Of a stretch of 64,000 nt of DNA, positions 10,540 to 21,916 are shown piece after piece. A program made the position numbers and the translations under genes. The notes below the pieces were generated by a model. That model searched no databases, was not told the DNA's origin, and saw nothing but the letters and a program-made list of their open reading frames with translations. The stretch's first letter is position 1, and each line of letters opens with the position of its first letter. Source of the stretch: Piliocolobus tephrosceles (taxonomy: Eukaryota; Chordata; Mammalia; Primates; Cercopithecidae); the NCBI RefSeq assembly GCF_002776525.5, contig NC_045436.1, positions 46,593,552-46,657,551 of the forward strand. Reading direction: 5' to 3'.

Positions 10540-11560
10540 CCCCCTCAGGCCACAGCTGAAGCTGCACACCCCCTCCTAGGGAAATAGTACTTTGGCAGAA
10601 CCTCTCCATCTACCTCTGTCAGTCATGGCTGCACCTCACCCCTAGGGGCCTGAGCTGAAGCTGTGCACCACTCCCTGGAAAAATGGTTAATTGGTAGAAC
10701 TCCGTCTGCTCCTCCCAGTCACTGGTGCATTGTGCTCCTAAGGGCACTGAGCTGAAGCTATGAACTTCCTCCTGAGAAAACAGTGCCTTGGCAGAGCCAT
10801 TCCATAGACTTCTCCCATCACTGCTGTGCCCTACCCCCTTGAGGGAGTTGAAGCTGTACACTACCACAGGAGGAAATCATGCCTTGGCAGAGCTGCTGCA
10901 TCTGCTCCTCACAGTCACTGTTGCTGTACCATGTATTGGGGGAATGGAGCTGAAGCAGTACACTACCTTCTCAGGGAAACAGTGGCTTGGTGGAGTTGTT
11001 CCATATGCCCTTCTGAGTCACTGTCGTTCCCCACCCCTAGAGCCCTGTGCTAAAGCTACACACTGCCTCCAAAGGAAATGGTAGCTCAGCAGAGCTCCTC
11101 AACATACCTCTCCAGGTTGCTAAAGCATCCTGAACCCCGTGTCAGAGTTGAAGCAATGCCAGGCATCCCAAGGAAATAGTGCCTTGGCCACCCAGAGCAG
11201 TCACACCCCTCTGTGTCTGGGCTGAAATGGTACCCTGTCCTCTGGGAAAACAGTACCCTGACCTACCAGAGCAGCTATGCTGCCCTTCCAGAAGATGCTG
11301 CCTTGGCTTCCTAGAGCAGTCACACATCACGATAACTAAGCTGAAGCAAGACACTGCATCTTAGGGAAATGATGCCTGGGCCAGAATAGTCACACTCCCT
11401 AAGCCTGAGTTGAAGAGGCATATTGCCTCCCAGGGAAGTGGTGCCTTGGCCAAGATGAGTAGCTACACATCCCAGGGTTAAGTTGATATAATCCCCACAT
11501 CCTAGGGAAACAGAGCAGTGGCTGAGCTGAGACACCTTTCCCTACAGGCAAAACAACTCT
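10540..11560 (+). repeat. Imperfect tandem array in L1 5' region, ~98-bp then shorter units
   Basis: The anchor word GAGCTGAAGC, or a one- or two-base variant, recurs near 10556, 10654, 10749, 10848, 10948, 11049 and 11146, which is a spacing of 95-101 bp. It then recurs at shorter and less regular spacing (near 11221, 11341, 11408, 11480). Each unit also carries a CAGGGAAATGGTGCCTTGGC-like block and, in the longer units, a CTCCCAGTCACTG-like block. The array sits directly upstream of the plus-strand L1 leader and is much GC-richer than the flanks. Known L1 promoters in some mammals are built from tandem monomers, so a former promoter array is a reasonable reading. That function is inference. 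Confidence 0.72.
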
Positions 11561-12041
11561 AGTACCCCGCTTACCTGAAGCTGCACTAGCTCTCTAAAGC
11601 CTGAACTTCTGACATGCTCCTCTCCCTGGGGAGTGGAGTCATTAGTATGCTACTCCCTGCCCACCAGAGCCCAAATGACAGTTGTGCTCCACCATGCCAC
11701 CACTGCACCTGGTCTCAGTGAGTTTATGATATAGCCACGCCTCACCATTCCAGAGTCTGGTGTCATCACTCTACATACAGTGCCTTGTCTTCTGGGACCT
11801 GAGTTGCTACTGAACCCTATTGGCTCAGATTCTCAACTTACAGCCATAACTTCTTCCCTGGACTCAAAACTTCAGAGCACTCCTTTTTCTCTGGAGTCAG
11901 ACAAGGGTTGTTTACTCCCTGGGAGTAAAATCAGAGTTACATCCCCGTCCCTGGGCCCAAACTTGTACGGGTGCCTCAGAGTAACAGACCCTGGCTCTGT
12001 GGGCAACCAACATCTGATCCTGCCATAGAAACAAACCTGCA

Positions 12042-12374
12042 GCTTATCCTTGTAGGGACATGGATGCAGCTGGAAACCATCATTCTCAGCAAACTGTCGC
12101 AAGAACAGAAAACCAAACACCGCATGTTCTCACTCATAGGTGGGAACTGAACAATGAGATCACTTGGGAAGGGTAATATCACACACTGGGGCCTATTATG
12201 GGGAGGGGGCGGGGGGAGGGATTGCACTGGGAGCTATACCCTATGTAAATGACGAGTTGATGGGTGCTGACGAGTTGATGGGTGCAGCACACCAACATGG
12301 CACAAGTATACATATGTAACAAACCTGCACATTGTGCACATTACCCTAGAACTTAAAGTATAAAGAAAAAAAAG
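12042..12374 (+). mobile_element. 5'-truncated L1PA insertion with 15-bp target duplication
   Basis: A 3'-end L1PA copy with the words CATGTTCTCACTCATAGGTG, CACTGGGGCCTATTATGG, ACATATGTAACAAACCTGCA and CCCTAGAACTTAAAGTATAA, then an A-rich tail. It is flanked by the identical 15-mer AGAAACAAACCTGCA at 12027-12041 and 12375-12389. That defines the insertion as 333 bp of target-primed reverse transcription into the older L1 leader. An 18-bp stretch is tandemly duplicated inside it at 12251-12286. Confidence 0.95.
12251..12286 (+). repeat. 18-bp tandem duplication in L1PA 3' end
   Basis: Positions 12251-12268 and 12269-12286 are the same 18 bases apart from the last one. L1PA 3' ends normally have this word once, so it is a local replication-slippage duplication. 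Confidence 0.93.
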
Positions 12375-12877
12375 AGAAACAAACCTGCAACTCAATATAC
12401 AGGTACCACAATAGGTTCATGAGATCTTGAGCCTAGGTCCTGGGCCCCACAGCTGCTCCAAGTACCTGCACATGGGACCCAGCACAGCTGCAGCTGCTTA
12501 TAGGCCATGTTAGACCTGATACAGGGATCCCTTCAGTTATGTCTCTTCATTTTGGATAAAATGAGAATAGGAGGACCCCATAGCCTTTGTCACCGAAGAC
12601 CTTAACAACCTATTAATCTGCTGCCACTGCCACAAACTTTTACAACCTAGGCCATGGAGACACCCTCAGTTGTTATTATTGAACACAACTGAAGAAGCTG
12701 CACAAAAACTATACCACTGTATCTATCTACCAGAAACAGAGTCACTATACCCTTTCCAGCTGGTACACTAAGATATAATGGTAGATAGAAGTCTTTCTGT
12801 GAAAGCCACTCTAGAAAATTTGAAAGAGGAAGTTGTTCCACCAGGTGCATAGACATTAGTGTGGGGATAAAAGAAAC

Positions 12878-13840
12878 ATGAAAAAGCAAGTTAATATAAT
12901 GCAACCAGGGGAGCAGAATAAATCTCTAATAATAAACCCCAATGAAAAGGAAATCTACAAATTGTCAGAAAAGGAGTTTATAATAATAATATTAAGGAAA
13001 TTCAATGACATACAAGAAAATACAGATATACAATTTAATACAAACAAAAACCCTACAATATGAATAAGAAATATTTTTAGTTCTCTAATGTCCAAGTCCT
13101 ATGAAAAAGAAACTTAACAAACAGATATCATAAAAAGTAACCAAATAGAAATCATATAGTTGAAGAATTCAATTAATAAAATTAAAATATACAGTAGAGA
13201 GCTTCAACAGCAGACTTTATTAAGCAGAAGGAAGAATCTTTGAACTAAAGATAAGTCATTTGAAGTTGCCTCATCAGAGGAAAAAAAATAAAAATAAAAA
13301 AGAGTAAAGAAAGCCTTCATATTAAGGGAGTCCCAGAAAGGGAAAAGATGGGAAAAACATAGAAAATCAATTTAATTAAACAATAGTTGAAAACCTCACA
13401 AGTCTTTGGAGAGATAATGTCCAAATTCAAGAAGCTCAAAGATTCCTAAATAGATCCAACCCACAAATGTCCCAACTGAAGTACATTACAGTCAAATCTT
13501 CAAAAGACAAAGAGAATTCTAAAACAACAACAGAAAAGCATCAAGTCCCATATAAAGAACTCCTTTTAGATTACTGCATATTTTTTCAGCAGAAACCTTA
13601 TAGGCCAGGAGAGAATGAGATGATATATTTAAAGTGCTGATAGAAAAACAATGATCAGTTAAGGATACTATATCCAATGAAGCTATCTTTCGGAAATGGG
13701 GGAGAAATAAAGTCTTTCCCAGACAAGCAAAAGCTAACAATTCATCACTATTAGATTAGCCTCACAAGAAACAGTCAAGGAAGTCCTGGAAGTTAAATAT
13801 AATAATTGTCATTATAAAAACACACAAAAGTGTAAAACTC
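12878..13840 (+). pseudogene. L1 ORF1 pseudogene, plus strand
   Basis: The frame that begins MKKQVNIMQPGEQNKS at 12878 gives about 60 codons and stops at 13061-13063. Downstream the ORF1 words continue in other frames: GAGGAAAAAAAATAAAAATA, CCCATATAAAGAACTCC, TAGGCCAGGAGAGAATGAGA, CATATTTAAAGTGCTGAT-like sequence near 13627 and GGAGAAATAAAGTCTTTCCC near 13700. ORF1p of L1 is an RNA-binding trimeric chaperone. This copy is of the old (L1M/early L1P) ORF1 type, is full of stops and is not coding. Confidence 0.8.
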
Positions 13841-14562
13841 ACTGGCAAAGCATATACACAAGCAAGAGGGAGAAAAGAATCAAACTTCAATACTACAGAG
13901 AATGACCAAGCTACAATAATAATCAATAAAAGAAAAAAGAAATGCATGGCACACCAACAAATAAATAAACAAATAAGCCACCAGAAAACAGTGAACAAAA
14001 TGACAGGATTAAGTCTTCAGCTGTCAAGGTTAGCCTTGAATATAAATGGACTGAATTTCTTACTTAAAAGATATAGACTAGCTGAATAGATAACCAAACA
14101 TGATCCAACTATTTGCGACCTGCAAGAAACTCACTTCACTTGTAAAGATACACATAGACTGAAAGTGAAAGGATGAAAAAGGTATTCCATGCAAATGGAA
14201 ACCAAAAGTGAGGAATAATTATACTTTTATTAGATAAACAGAGCTTAACTCAAGTGTTGTAAAGAGAGAGAAAGAAGGTCACTATATAGTGATACAAGGA
14301 TCAATTCAGCAAGAGAATATAATACATATAATATATATGCATCCAACACTAGAGCACCGAGACATATAAAGCAAATATTACTAGATCTAAAGGGAGAGAG
14401 AAACTCTAATAAAATCATAGTTGGAGACTTTAATACCTGACTTTCACAACTAAAAAGATAATCTAGACAGAAATTCAATAAAGAATCCTTGGATTTAGAC
14501 TGTACTTTAGACCAAATATAGCTAATAGACATTTACAGGACTTTTTGTTCCAAAGCTATAGA

Positions 14563-15198
14563 ATACATTTTTTTTTTTTTTTTTTTTTTGTGAAACAGGG
14601 TCTCACTCTGTCACCCAGGCTAGAGTGCAGTGGAGCAATCACAGCTAATTGCAGCCTTGAACTCCTGGGCTCAAACAATCCTCCCACCTCAGCCTCTTGA
14701 GTAGCTGAGACTACATGAACATGCCACCATGCCTGAGATATTTTTTTCCTTTTTTCTTTTTTGTTTTTTGAGACGGAAGCTCACTCTGTTGCCAAGGCTG
14801 GAATACAGTGGTGCGATCTAGGCTCACTGCAACCTCTGCCTCCCAGGTTCAAGTAATTCTCTGCCTCAGCCTCCTAAGTAGCTGGGATTACAGGCACCTG
14901 CAATCATGCCCAGCTAATTTTTGTATTTTTAGTAGAGACAGAGTTTCATCATCTTAGCCAGGCTGGTCTCGAACTCCTGACCTCATGATCCACCCTCCTC
15001 AACCTCCCGAAGTGCTGAGATTACAGGCGTGAGCCACCACGCCCCGCCTTACCTGAGTAATATTTTGTATTTTTTGTAGAGACAGGGCTTTATCATGTTG
15101 CCAAGCTGGTCTCAAATTCCTGGGCTCAAGCAATCTTTCTACCTCAGCTTCCCAAAGTGCTGAGATTACAGGCATGAGCCCACGTGCTTGGCTACACA
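14563..15198 (-). mobile_element. Old Alu (AluJ-like) split by a second Alu
   Basis: The poly-T start and left arm lie at 14563-14745 (CAGGGTCTCACTCTGTCACC, TCCTGGGCTCAAACAATCC). The right arm lies at 15053-15198 (TAGAGACAGGGCTTTATCAT, AAAGTGCTGAGATTACAGGC). Together they make one antisense Alu. It is inserted in L1 ORF2, whose flanks GAATACA and ACACATTCTGTTCATCAGCA rejoin across it. Confidence 0.88.
14746..15052 (-). mobile_element. Alu (AluS-like) nested inside the older Alu
   Basis: Complete antisense Alu: TTTTTTGAGACGGAAGCTCA, GCGATCTAGGCTCACTGCAA, TTTTGTATTTTTAGTAGAGA, CTCCTGACCTCATGATCCAC and GAGCCACCACGCCCCGCC. The host Alu word CCTGAG-ATATTTT appears on both sides (about 14731 and 15053) as a slightly diverged target duplication. 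It is less diverged than its host and therefore younger. Confidence 0.9.
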
Positions 15199-15878
15199 TT
15201 CTGTTCATCAGCACATAAAACATTCTCCAGGATAAGCTACATGTTAGGCCATAAAACAAGTCTCAACAAATTTAAAAGAACTGACATCATATCAAGTATC
15301 CTTTTTGACCACAATGGAATAACACTGTCTATTAATAACAAAAGAAACTTTTGAAACTATATAAACACAGGGGAAATTGAACAACATGTTCCTAAATGAC
15401 CAATGGATCAATAAATAAATTAAGAAGAAAATTTTTGGAACAAATAAAATAGAAACACAACGTACTAAAACCTATAGGATACAACAAAACCAATAGTAAG
15501 AGGGAAGTTTATAGGAATAAACACTGACATCAAAAACACAGAAAGATCTCAAGTAAACAACCCAATGATACATAACAAAGAACTAGAAAATCAAGAACAA
15601 ACCAAATCCCAAATTAGTATAAGGAAATAAATAATAAAAATCAAAGCAGGAATAAAATAGAGACAAAAAATACAAAACATGAATAAAAAAATTGTTTTTT
15701 GAAAAAGATAAGCAAATTCAACAAATCATTTGCTAGACTAACCAAGAAAAGATCCAAATAAATAAAATGAGAAATGAAAAAGAAGAATTTACAACTCATG
15801 CCACAAAAAACCCCGAAGGATTATTAGAGAGTATTACAAGCAACTACATGTCAAAAAGTTTAAGAATGTAGTAAAAAT

Positions 15879-16255
15879 TGATACGGTTTGGCTGTCTCCT
15901 CACCCAGAGCTCCTCCTGAATTGTAGTTCTCATAATCCCCACGTGTTGTGGAAGGGACCAGGTGGAGATAATTGAATCATGGAGGTGGTTTCCCCATCCT
16001 CTTCTCAATATAATGAGTTAGCTCTCATTAGATCTAATGGTTTTATAAGGGGCATCCCCCTTCACTGGGCACTCATTCTTCTTCATGCCACCCGTAAAGA
16101 AGGTGTCTTGCTTCCCCTTTGCCTTCTGCCATGATTGTAAATTACCTAAACCCTCCCCAGCCATGTTGAACTGTGTATCAATTGAATCCTTTTTCTTTAT
16201 AAATTACTCAGTCTCAGGTATATCTTTATTAGCAACATGAGAATGGACTAATGCA
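15879..16255 (+). mobile_element. MST-type LTR inside L1 ORF2
   Basis: It begins TGATACGGTTTGGCTG and ends AATGGACTAATGCA. It includes CATAATCCCCACGTGTTGTG, TAATTGAATCATGGAGGTGG, TCTCATTAGATCTAATGGTT, CTTCTGCCATGATTGTAA and TCAGTCTCAGGTATATC. Length of 377 bp suits a solo LTR. L1 ORF2 sequence resumes immediately after it. Confidence 0.9.
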
Positions 16256-18300
16256 GGAATAGATAAATTCCTAGACACATACAATCTACCAAGACGGAAC
16301 TGAGAAGAAAGAGAAGACATGAATAGACCATATGATTAATGAGAGAGAATAAATAACAAAAAGTCTCCCAACAAAGAAAAGTCCAGAACTAGATGGCTTC
16401 ACTGCTGAATTCTACTGAACCTTTGAAGAACAATTAATATCAACTATTCTCAGACTATTCCAAAAAATTGAAGCAGAGAGAATTCTTCAAACTCACTTTA
16501 CAAGGCCTGGGTAACCCTTGTGCCAAAAACAACAACAACAACAAGGACACAAGAAAAAAGGAAACTACCAGCCAATATATCTGATGAAGTTAGATACAAA
16601 AAATTTCAACAAAATACTAGCAAACTGTATCCAACGACACATCAAAAACATAATACAAAGAATCAAGTAGGATTTATCTCAGGAATGTGAGGATGGTTCA
16701 CCATAGGCAAATCAATAAACATGATACACCACGTCAACAGAATGAAGAACAAGAAATATGTGATTGTCTCAATAGATGCAGAAAAAACATTTGCTAAGCT
16801 TCAACATATCTTTTTCATAGTAACTGTCAATAAATTAAGTATAGAAAGAATGCACCTCAACACAATAAAGTCCATATATGACAAACCCACAGCTGATATC
16901 ATAGTAAATGGAAAAAAGCAGAAAGCTTTTTCTCTAAGAACTGGAACAAAACAATGATGTCCACCCTAGCCACTCTTATTTAATTTAGTACTGCAAGTAC
17001 TAGGCAAAGCAATTAGGCAAGAGAAAGAAATAAAGGGCACCCAAATTGGAAAAAAGAAAGTCATTGTTCCTGTTTGCAGACCCAGATGATCTTATATTAA
17101 GAAAAATGTAAATTCTACCAAAATACTCCTAAAGCTGATAAACAAATTCAGTAGAGTTACAGGATACAAAATCAACATACAAAAAATTAGTAACACTTCT
17201 ATACACAAACAATGAAGTAGCCAAAAAGAAGTCAAGAGGGGAATCTTATTTATAGTAGCTGCAAAAAATTAAAATACTTAAGAATAAAATTAACCAAGAA
17301 GGTGAAAGATCTCTACTAGTAAAAATTACAAAAAATGGATGAAAGAAATTGAAAATACAAACAAATAAAAAAAAAAAACTCATGCTCATGGATAAGAAGA
17401 ATTAATATGGTTAAAATGACCTTACTCCCCAAAACAATCTACAAATTCAAATTCAATGCAATCTCTATCAAAATACCAACAACACATTTCACAAATAGGA
17501 AACAATTCTAAAATATGTATGAAGCCACAAAATACCCTGAATAGCTAAAGCAATCCTTAGCAAAAAGAACAAAGCTGGAGACATCACACTACCAGACTTC
17601 AAAATATGCTACAAAGCTTTAGTAACCAAAGCAGCATGATACTGGCATAAAACCAGAAACAGAACAATAAAACAGAATAGAGGACCCAGAAATTAATCCA
17701 TGTATCTACAGCCAATAGATTTTTGATTAAGGCACATAAAATATACGTTAGGGAGAAGACAATCTCTTCAATAAGGGGTGCTGAGAAAACTGAATATTCA
17801 TATGCAGAAGAATAAAACTAGACTTCCATCTTTCACTCTATAAAAATCAACTAAAAATGGATCAAATACCTAAATGTAATATCTAATACTGTAAAACCAC
17901 TGGAATAAAATAAGCAAAATACTTCAGGACATTTGTCTGGGAAAAGATTTTTTGTTTGTGTGTAAGACCTCAAAAACATAGGAAACAAAAGCAAAAATAA
18001 ACACATGGAATTGTTTTAAACTAAAAAGCTTCTGCACAGCAAAGGAAATAGTTATCAAATAAAGAGACAATGAAAAGAACTGGATAAAATATTTGCAAAC
18101 TATTCATCTGACAAGGGATTCATATCCAGAATATGTAAGAAACTCAGACAACTCAATGGCAAAAAAAAAGGACAATAAATAATAAGATTTAAAAATAGGC
18201 AAATGTGCTGAGTAGCCATCTCTCAAAAGAAGACATACAAATGGAGAACAGGGATATGAAAAATACTCAATATCACTAATGATCAGTGAAATGCAAATTA

Positions 18301-19569
18301 TAGGTTGGTGCAAAAGTAATTGCGGTTTTTGCATTGTTGGAATTTGCTGTTTGATATTGGAATATATTCTTAAATAAATGTGGTTATGTTATACATCATT
18401 GTAATGAGCCTTTCTTGCTTTATTTTGCTAATGACTTATGACTTGCTATTCATGTTATGTTTATTTTAGACTATGGAAATGATGTTAGCCATAAAGAAAA
18501 TTCCTGTGATTTTCCTATTCAAATTCAAAATGGGTCATAAAGCAGTGGAGACAACTCACATCAACAGTGCATTTGGTCCAGGAACTGCTAATGAATGTAC
18601 AATGCAATGGTGTTCAACAAGTTTTGCAGAGATGAGAGCCTTGAAGATGAGGAGTTAGTGGCTGGCCATCAGGAGTTGACAACAACCAATTGAGAGCAAT
18701 CATTGAAGCTGACCCTCTTACAACTACACGAGAAGTTGAGGGAACTCAATGTTGACCGTTCTATGGTTATTCAGCATTTGAAGCAAATTGGAAAAGTGAA
18801 AAAGCTTGGTAAGTGGGTGCCTCATGAGCTGACCGAAAAATTTTAAAAAATCATCATTTCAAAATGTCATCTTCTTTTATTCTATGCAACAACAGCGAAC
18901 CGTTTCTAGATCAGATTGTGACGCGTGACAAAAAGTGGATTTTATATGACAACCAGCAATGACTAGTTCAGTGGTTGAACTGAGAAGAAGCTCCAACACA
19001 TTTCAGAAAGTCAAACTTGTACCAAAAAAGTCATAGTCACTGTTTGGCCGTCTGCTGCCAGTTTGATCCACTACAGCTTTCTGAATTCCAGCAAAACCAT
19101 TACATCTGAGAATTATGCTCAGCAAATCAATGAGATGCACCGAAAACTGCAATGACTGCAGCAGGCATTGGTTAAGAGAAAAGACCCAATTCTTCTCCAT
19201 GACAATGCCCGATCACATGTCACAAAACCAATGCTTCGAAAGTTTAATGAACCAGGTTATGAAGTTTTGCCTCATCCACCATATTCACCTGACTTCTCAC
19301 CAACCGACTACCACTTCTTCAAGCATCTCGACAGCTTTTTGCAGGAAAAATGCTTCCACACTAGCAAGATGCAGAATACACTTTCCAAGAGTTTCTCAAA
19401 TCCCAAAGCATGGATTTTTACATTACAGGAATAAACAAATTTATTTCTCATTGACAAAAATGTGTTGATTATAATGGTCCCTATTTTGATTTATAAATAT
19501 GTGTTTCAGCCTAGTTATAATGATTTAAAATTCACAGTTCGAAACTGAAGTTACTTTTCCAATAACCTA
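18301..19569 (+). mobile_element. Hsmar1 mariner transposon, near full length
   Basis: The left inverted terminal repeat starts TAGGTTGGTGCAAAAGTAAT at 18301 after a TA dinucleotide. The right end, read in reverse complement, starts TAGGTTATTGGAAAAGTAAC and agrees at 22 of 29 positions. Length of 1269 bp is close to the 1.29-kb full-length Hsmar1. L1 ORF2 sequence (GAAATGCAAATTA / AAAACTACAGTGAGCCATCA) is continuous across it. The right-hand TA duplication is no longer intact. Hsmar1 invaded anthropoid ancestors, and one copy was captured as the MAR domain of SETMAR. Confidence 0.95.
18473..19437 (+). pseudogene. Hsmar1 transposase pseudogene
   Basis: The frame opens at 18473 with the N-terminal helix-turn-helix region (FKMGHKAVETTHINSAFGPG) and stops at 18658. 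Further pieces lie in other frames: a PHELTE segment near 18820-18840, a K-W-I-L-Y-D segment near 18930, and an open frame from 19168 with LLHDNARSH, PPYSPDFSPTDYHFF and KHLDSFLQ. The three catalytic acidic residues of a mariner DD34D transposase are all still aspartate codons: GAC at 18927-18929, 19201-19203 and 19306-19308, the last two 35 codons apart. Stops and at least one frameshift rule out function. A full copy would be about 343 residues. Confidence 0.92.
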
Positions 19570-19612
19570 AAAAACTACAGTGAGCCATCATCTCGCAGTA
19601 GTTAGAATGGTT

Positions 19613-19643
<31 letters not shown>

Positions 19644-20440
19644 TGAAATTTTGGTAAGGATGCAGAGCTAGGAGAATTCTTATACATTGTTGGTATGAAT
19701 GTAAGATAGTGCAACTGTTATGGAAAATAGTATAAAAATTCCTGAAAATGGAAGATAGACATAGTATATAATCTAGAAATCCCACTACTGGATATGTATT
19801 CAAAGGAAAGGAAATCAATATGTTGAAGAGATATAGGTACTTTCATGTTATTGCAGCACTATTCACTATAGCCAAGATATGGAAGCAATTTAATTGTCCA
19901 TTAACAAGTAAATAGATAAAATCAGGTAATATATACAACTTAGCCACAGAAAAGAATAAAATCCCATAATCTTGGCAATGTGAATGACCGTGGAAGACAT
20001 TATATAAAGTAAAATAAGCCAGACACAGAAAGACAAATACTGCATATTCTCATTCATAAGTGAAAGAAGAAAAGTTGATCTCATAGAAGTAGAGAGCACA
20101 ATAGTGGTTTCTGGAGGTTGGGAAGAGTGTGGAGCAAAATAGCTGGAGGTGAGTTAGTGGATACAAAATTATAACTCAATAGGAGGAATAAATTATAGTA
20201 TTCTATAACACTGTAGGGTGACTATAATTAATAACCATTTATTGCATGTTTTCAAACAGCTAGAAAAGCATATTTTGAATGTTCCCTACACAAAGAAATA
20301 AATATTTGAGTTGATAAATATGCTAATTATCCTTAATTTTTCCTTAATTTCCTAATTATGCTTAATGCATTGTATATATGCATTAAAATGATAAAAATCA
20401 TGCTGTATTTCTAAAATTTCTACAATATGTCAATTAAAAA
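19570..20440 (+). mobile_element. 3' end of the plus-strand L1
   Basis: ORF2 C-terminal and 3' UTR sequence resumes after Hsmar1: CATTGTTGGTATGAATGTAA, AAATCCCACTACTGGATATG, GCCAAGATATGGAAGCAAT, then 3' UTR words AATAGTGGTTTCTGGAGGTT and GGGTGACTATAATTAATAAC. It carries an expanded A-run at 19619-19644. The terminal part after 20290 is diverged, and no clear poly-A tail or target duplication was identified. Confidence 0.82.
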
Positions 20441-20990
20441 GAATGATAAAAGCAAAAAATATATTATGAGAAGAATGAGAATGAAACATTTAGCTTATGA
20501 ACATTTCTCTCCCCAAATAACCAAAAACAGAAGAAAACTGTAACCCAATACTTGCAATTCATTAAACATTTTAAAAAAGTATTTGTAGATGTAAAAAACA
20601 TTCTTGAATTAGAAATTTCAAGTACCAGAATAGAACTGATCAAAAAGAAGACTGAAACCCCAGAAAATAGGAAGATGTAAAAGAAGAGTTTACCAAACAT
20701 TTGAAAGGAATTGAAGAAAAACACAAAAATTATCTTTAAAATGAAGACTATATGACAGGGAACACAAGGGAGAATAGATTCAGCTGAAAATTTAGCAAGA
20801 GGGAATGAGAAAAGGCACATAAATAGCCAAGAGAACAAGTATAGGATAAAGCAGAAAATGAATTAGAAAAATATATAGAAGATAGTCAAAGAAGATTTAA
20901 TATACATATAATTGCACATACGACTATATTCTTGATAGCCAAAAACTGAAAACTCCCCACATGTCCTTCAATAGAAGAATTGCTAAAGAA
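20441..20990 (+). mobile_element. Older L1 (L1M/HAL1-like) fragment
   Basis: A-rich plus-strand sequence. GATAGCCAAAAACTGAAAAC and CATGTCCTTCAATAGAAGAA near 20935-20985 match the L1 ORF2 end (AATAGCCAAAAACTGGAAAC type). The stretch 20460-20900 resembles degraded L1/HAL1 ORF1 but without decisive words. Its antisense open frames are A-run artefacts. Confidence 0.5.
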
Positions 20991-21005
20991 TCTTTGGCAC
21001 ATTAT

Positions 21006-21068
21006 CACCACCACCACCACCACCACCACCACCACCACCACCACCACCACCACCACCACCACCACCAC
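21006..21068 (+). repeat. Perfect (CAC)21 trinucleotide microsatellite
   Basis: Sixty-three uninterrupted bases of CAC, bounded by ATTAT on the left and TGTAAAAAAC on the right. It produces meaningless poly-Thr (plus) and poly-Val (minus) open frames. It sits at the boundary between an L1 fragment of one orientation and an L1M of the other. Its purity and length make length polymorphism likely. Confidence 0.98.
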
Positions 21069-21504
21069 TGTAAAAAACAAAGTAGTTCCATCACTACAAG
21101 GATCGAGGATTTCTGGGGTTTTTCTTTATAATGACAGCCACTACCCTTCTCTCTCCACTATTCCCAACTTCTGCCATCCATGAATCTGTTCCACATTTCT
21201 ATAATTTTGTCCTTTAAATATTTCTATATGAATGGATTCATACTGTATGTAAGGTTTTGGGACTGGCCTTCTCATTCAGCATAAAGCCCTGGAGATTCAT
21301 GTAAGTTTCTGCATGTATTAATCATTCATTCCTTCTTATTGCTAAATAGTATGGAGCCACCACAGTTTGTTTAACCATTGTTTTGTTGAATAACGTCTGC
21401 TTTGTTTCCAGTTTTAGGCTATTATGAATAAAGCTGCTGTAAACATTTGCATAGAGGTTGTAAGTATAATTTTCAAATTCTCTTGAATAAATGTCTAGGA
21501 GTGT

Positions 21505-21916
21505 TGATATGATTTGAATATGTGTCCCCGTTAAGTCTCATCTTGAAATGTGACTGCCTATGTTAGAGATGGGCCTAGTGGGTGGAGTTTGCATCATGGG
21601 GGTAGATCTGTTGTGATTGGCTTGGTGCCCTCCCCATGGTTACGAGTGCATTCTTGCTCTGTTCATGCAAGAGCAGGTTGTTTAAAGGAGCTTGTCACTT
21701 CCTCCTCTTTCTCTTGCTCTCCCTTGCCATGTGATACACCTGCTCCCCCTTTATCTTCTGTCATGATAGTAAGCTTCCTGAGGCCCTCACCAGGAGCAGG
21801 TGCCAGCACCATTCTTCTGGTACAGTCTGCAGAACTTTGAGCCATATAAGCCTCTTTTCTTATAAATTACCCAGTATCTGGTATTCCTTTATAGCAATGC
21901 AAAATGGACCAAAATA
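21505..21916 (+). mobile_element. MST-type LTR
   Basis: It starts TGATATGATTTGAATATGTG and proceeds through GTTAAGTCTCATCTTGAAA, GTTTGCATCATGGGGGTAG, TGTCATGATAGTAAGCTTCC, CAGAACTTTGAGCCATATAA and TCTTATAAATTACCCAG to GCAAAATGGACCAAAATA. About 410 bp, so a complete LTR. It is followed directly by MaLR internal sequence and is therefore not a solo LTR. Confidence 0.88.

Larger units (their letters stand above)
13990..18300 (+). pseudogene. L1 ORF2 pseudogene, plus strand, split by Alus and an LTR
   Basis: Endonuclease-region words lie at 14030-14545 (GTTAGCCTTGAATATAAATGG, CTGCAAGAAACTCACTT, GGAGACTTTAATACC). The nested Alus follow, then the linker, the MST LTR, and the RT region from about 16600 (GGATTTATCTCAGGAATG, ACATGATACACCACGTCAAC). 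The FADD box at about 17068-17085 is disrupted: TTTGCAGAC is followed by an extra codon before GATGAT. The C-terminal region reaches GAAATGCAAATTA, where Hsmar1 interrupts. The longest open piece is only about 78 codons (16721-16957). Confidence 0.85.
10500..20440 (+). mobile_element. Nearly full-length old L1 (L1MA/L1PB-like), heavily nested
   Basis: Plus-strand order is complete: repeated 5' region (10530-11560), leader (to about 12860), ORF1 (12878-13840), ORF2 endonuclease (13990-14545), linker and RT (15200-17800), C-terminal region (to 18300, then 19570-19900) and 3' UTR (about 20070-20440, with CACTGTAGGGTGACTATAAT). Without its insertions it would be about 7 kb, near the expected length. 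Inserted elements are an L1PA copy, a nested Alu pair, an MST LTR and Hsmar1. All frames are broken by stops. Confidence 0.85.

Noticed and set aside
10540..11560. Possible CRISPR array
   Set aside because: The repeated words are imperfect, make up most of each unit and have no unique spacers. The context is a primate L1, where CRISPR is not expected.
12181..12230. G-rich run as a regulatory G-quadruplex
   Set aside because: The G-rich tract is part of the ordinary L1PA 3' UTR, so it has no locus-specific meaning, although L1 G-tracts can form quadruplexes.
19115..19468. Second frame (117 codons) over the Hsmar1 3' half
   Set aside because: It is a different phase from the transposase text at 19168-19434, so it is a shadow.
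20886..21183. Poly-valine and poly-threonine open frames
   Set aside because: They are produced by the (CAC)21 microsatellite read on the two strands.
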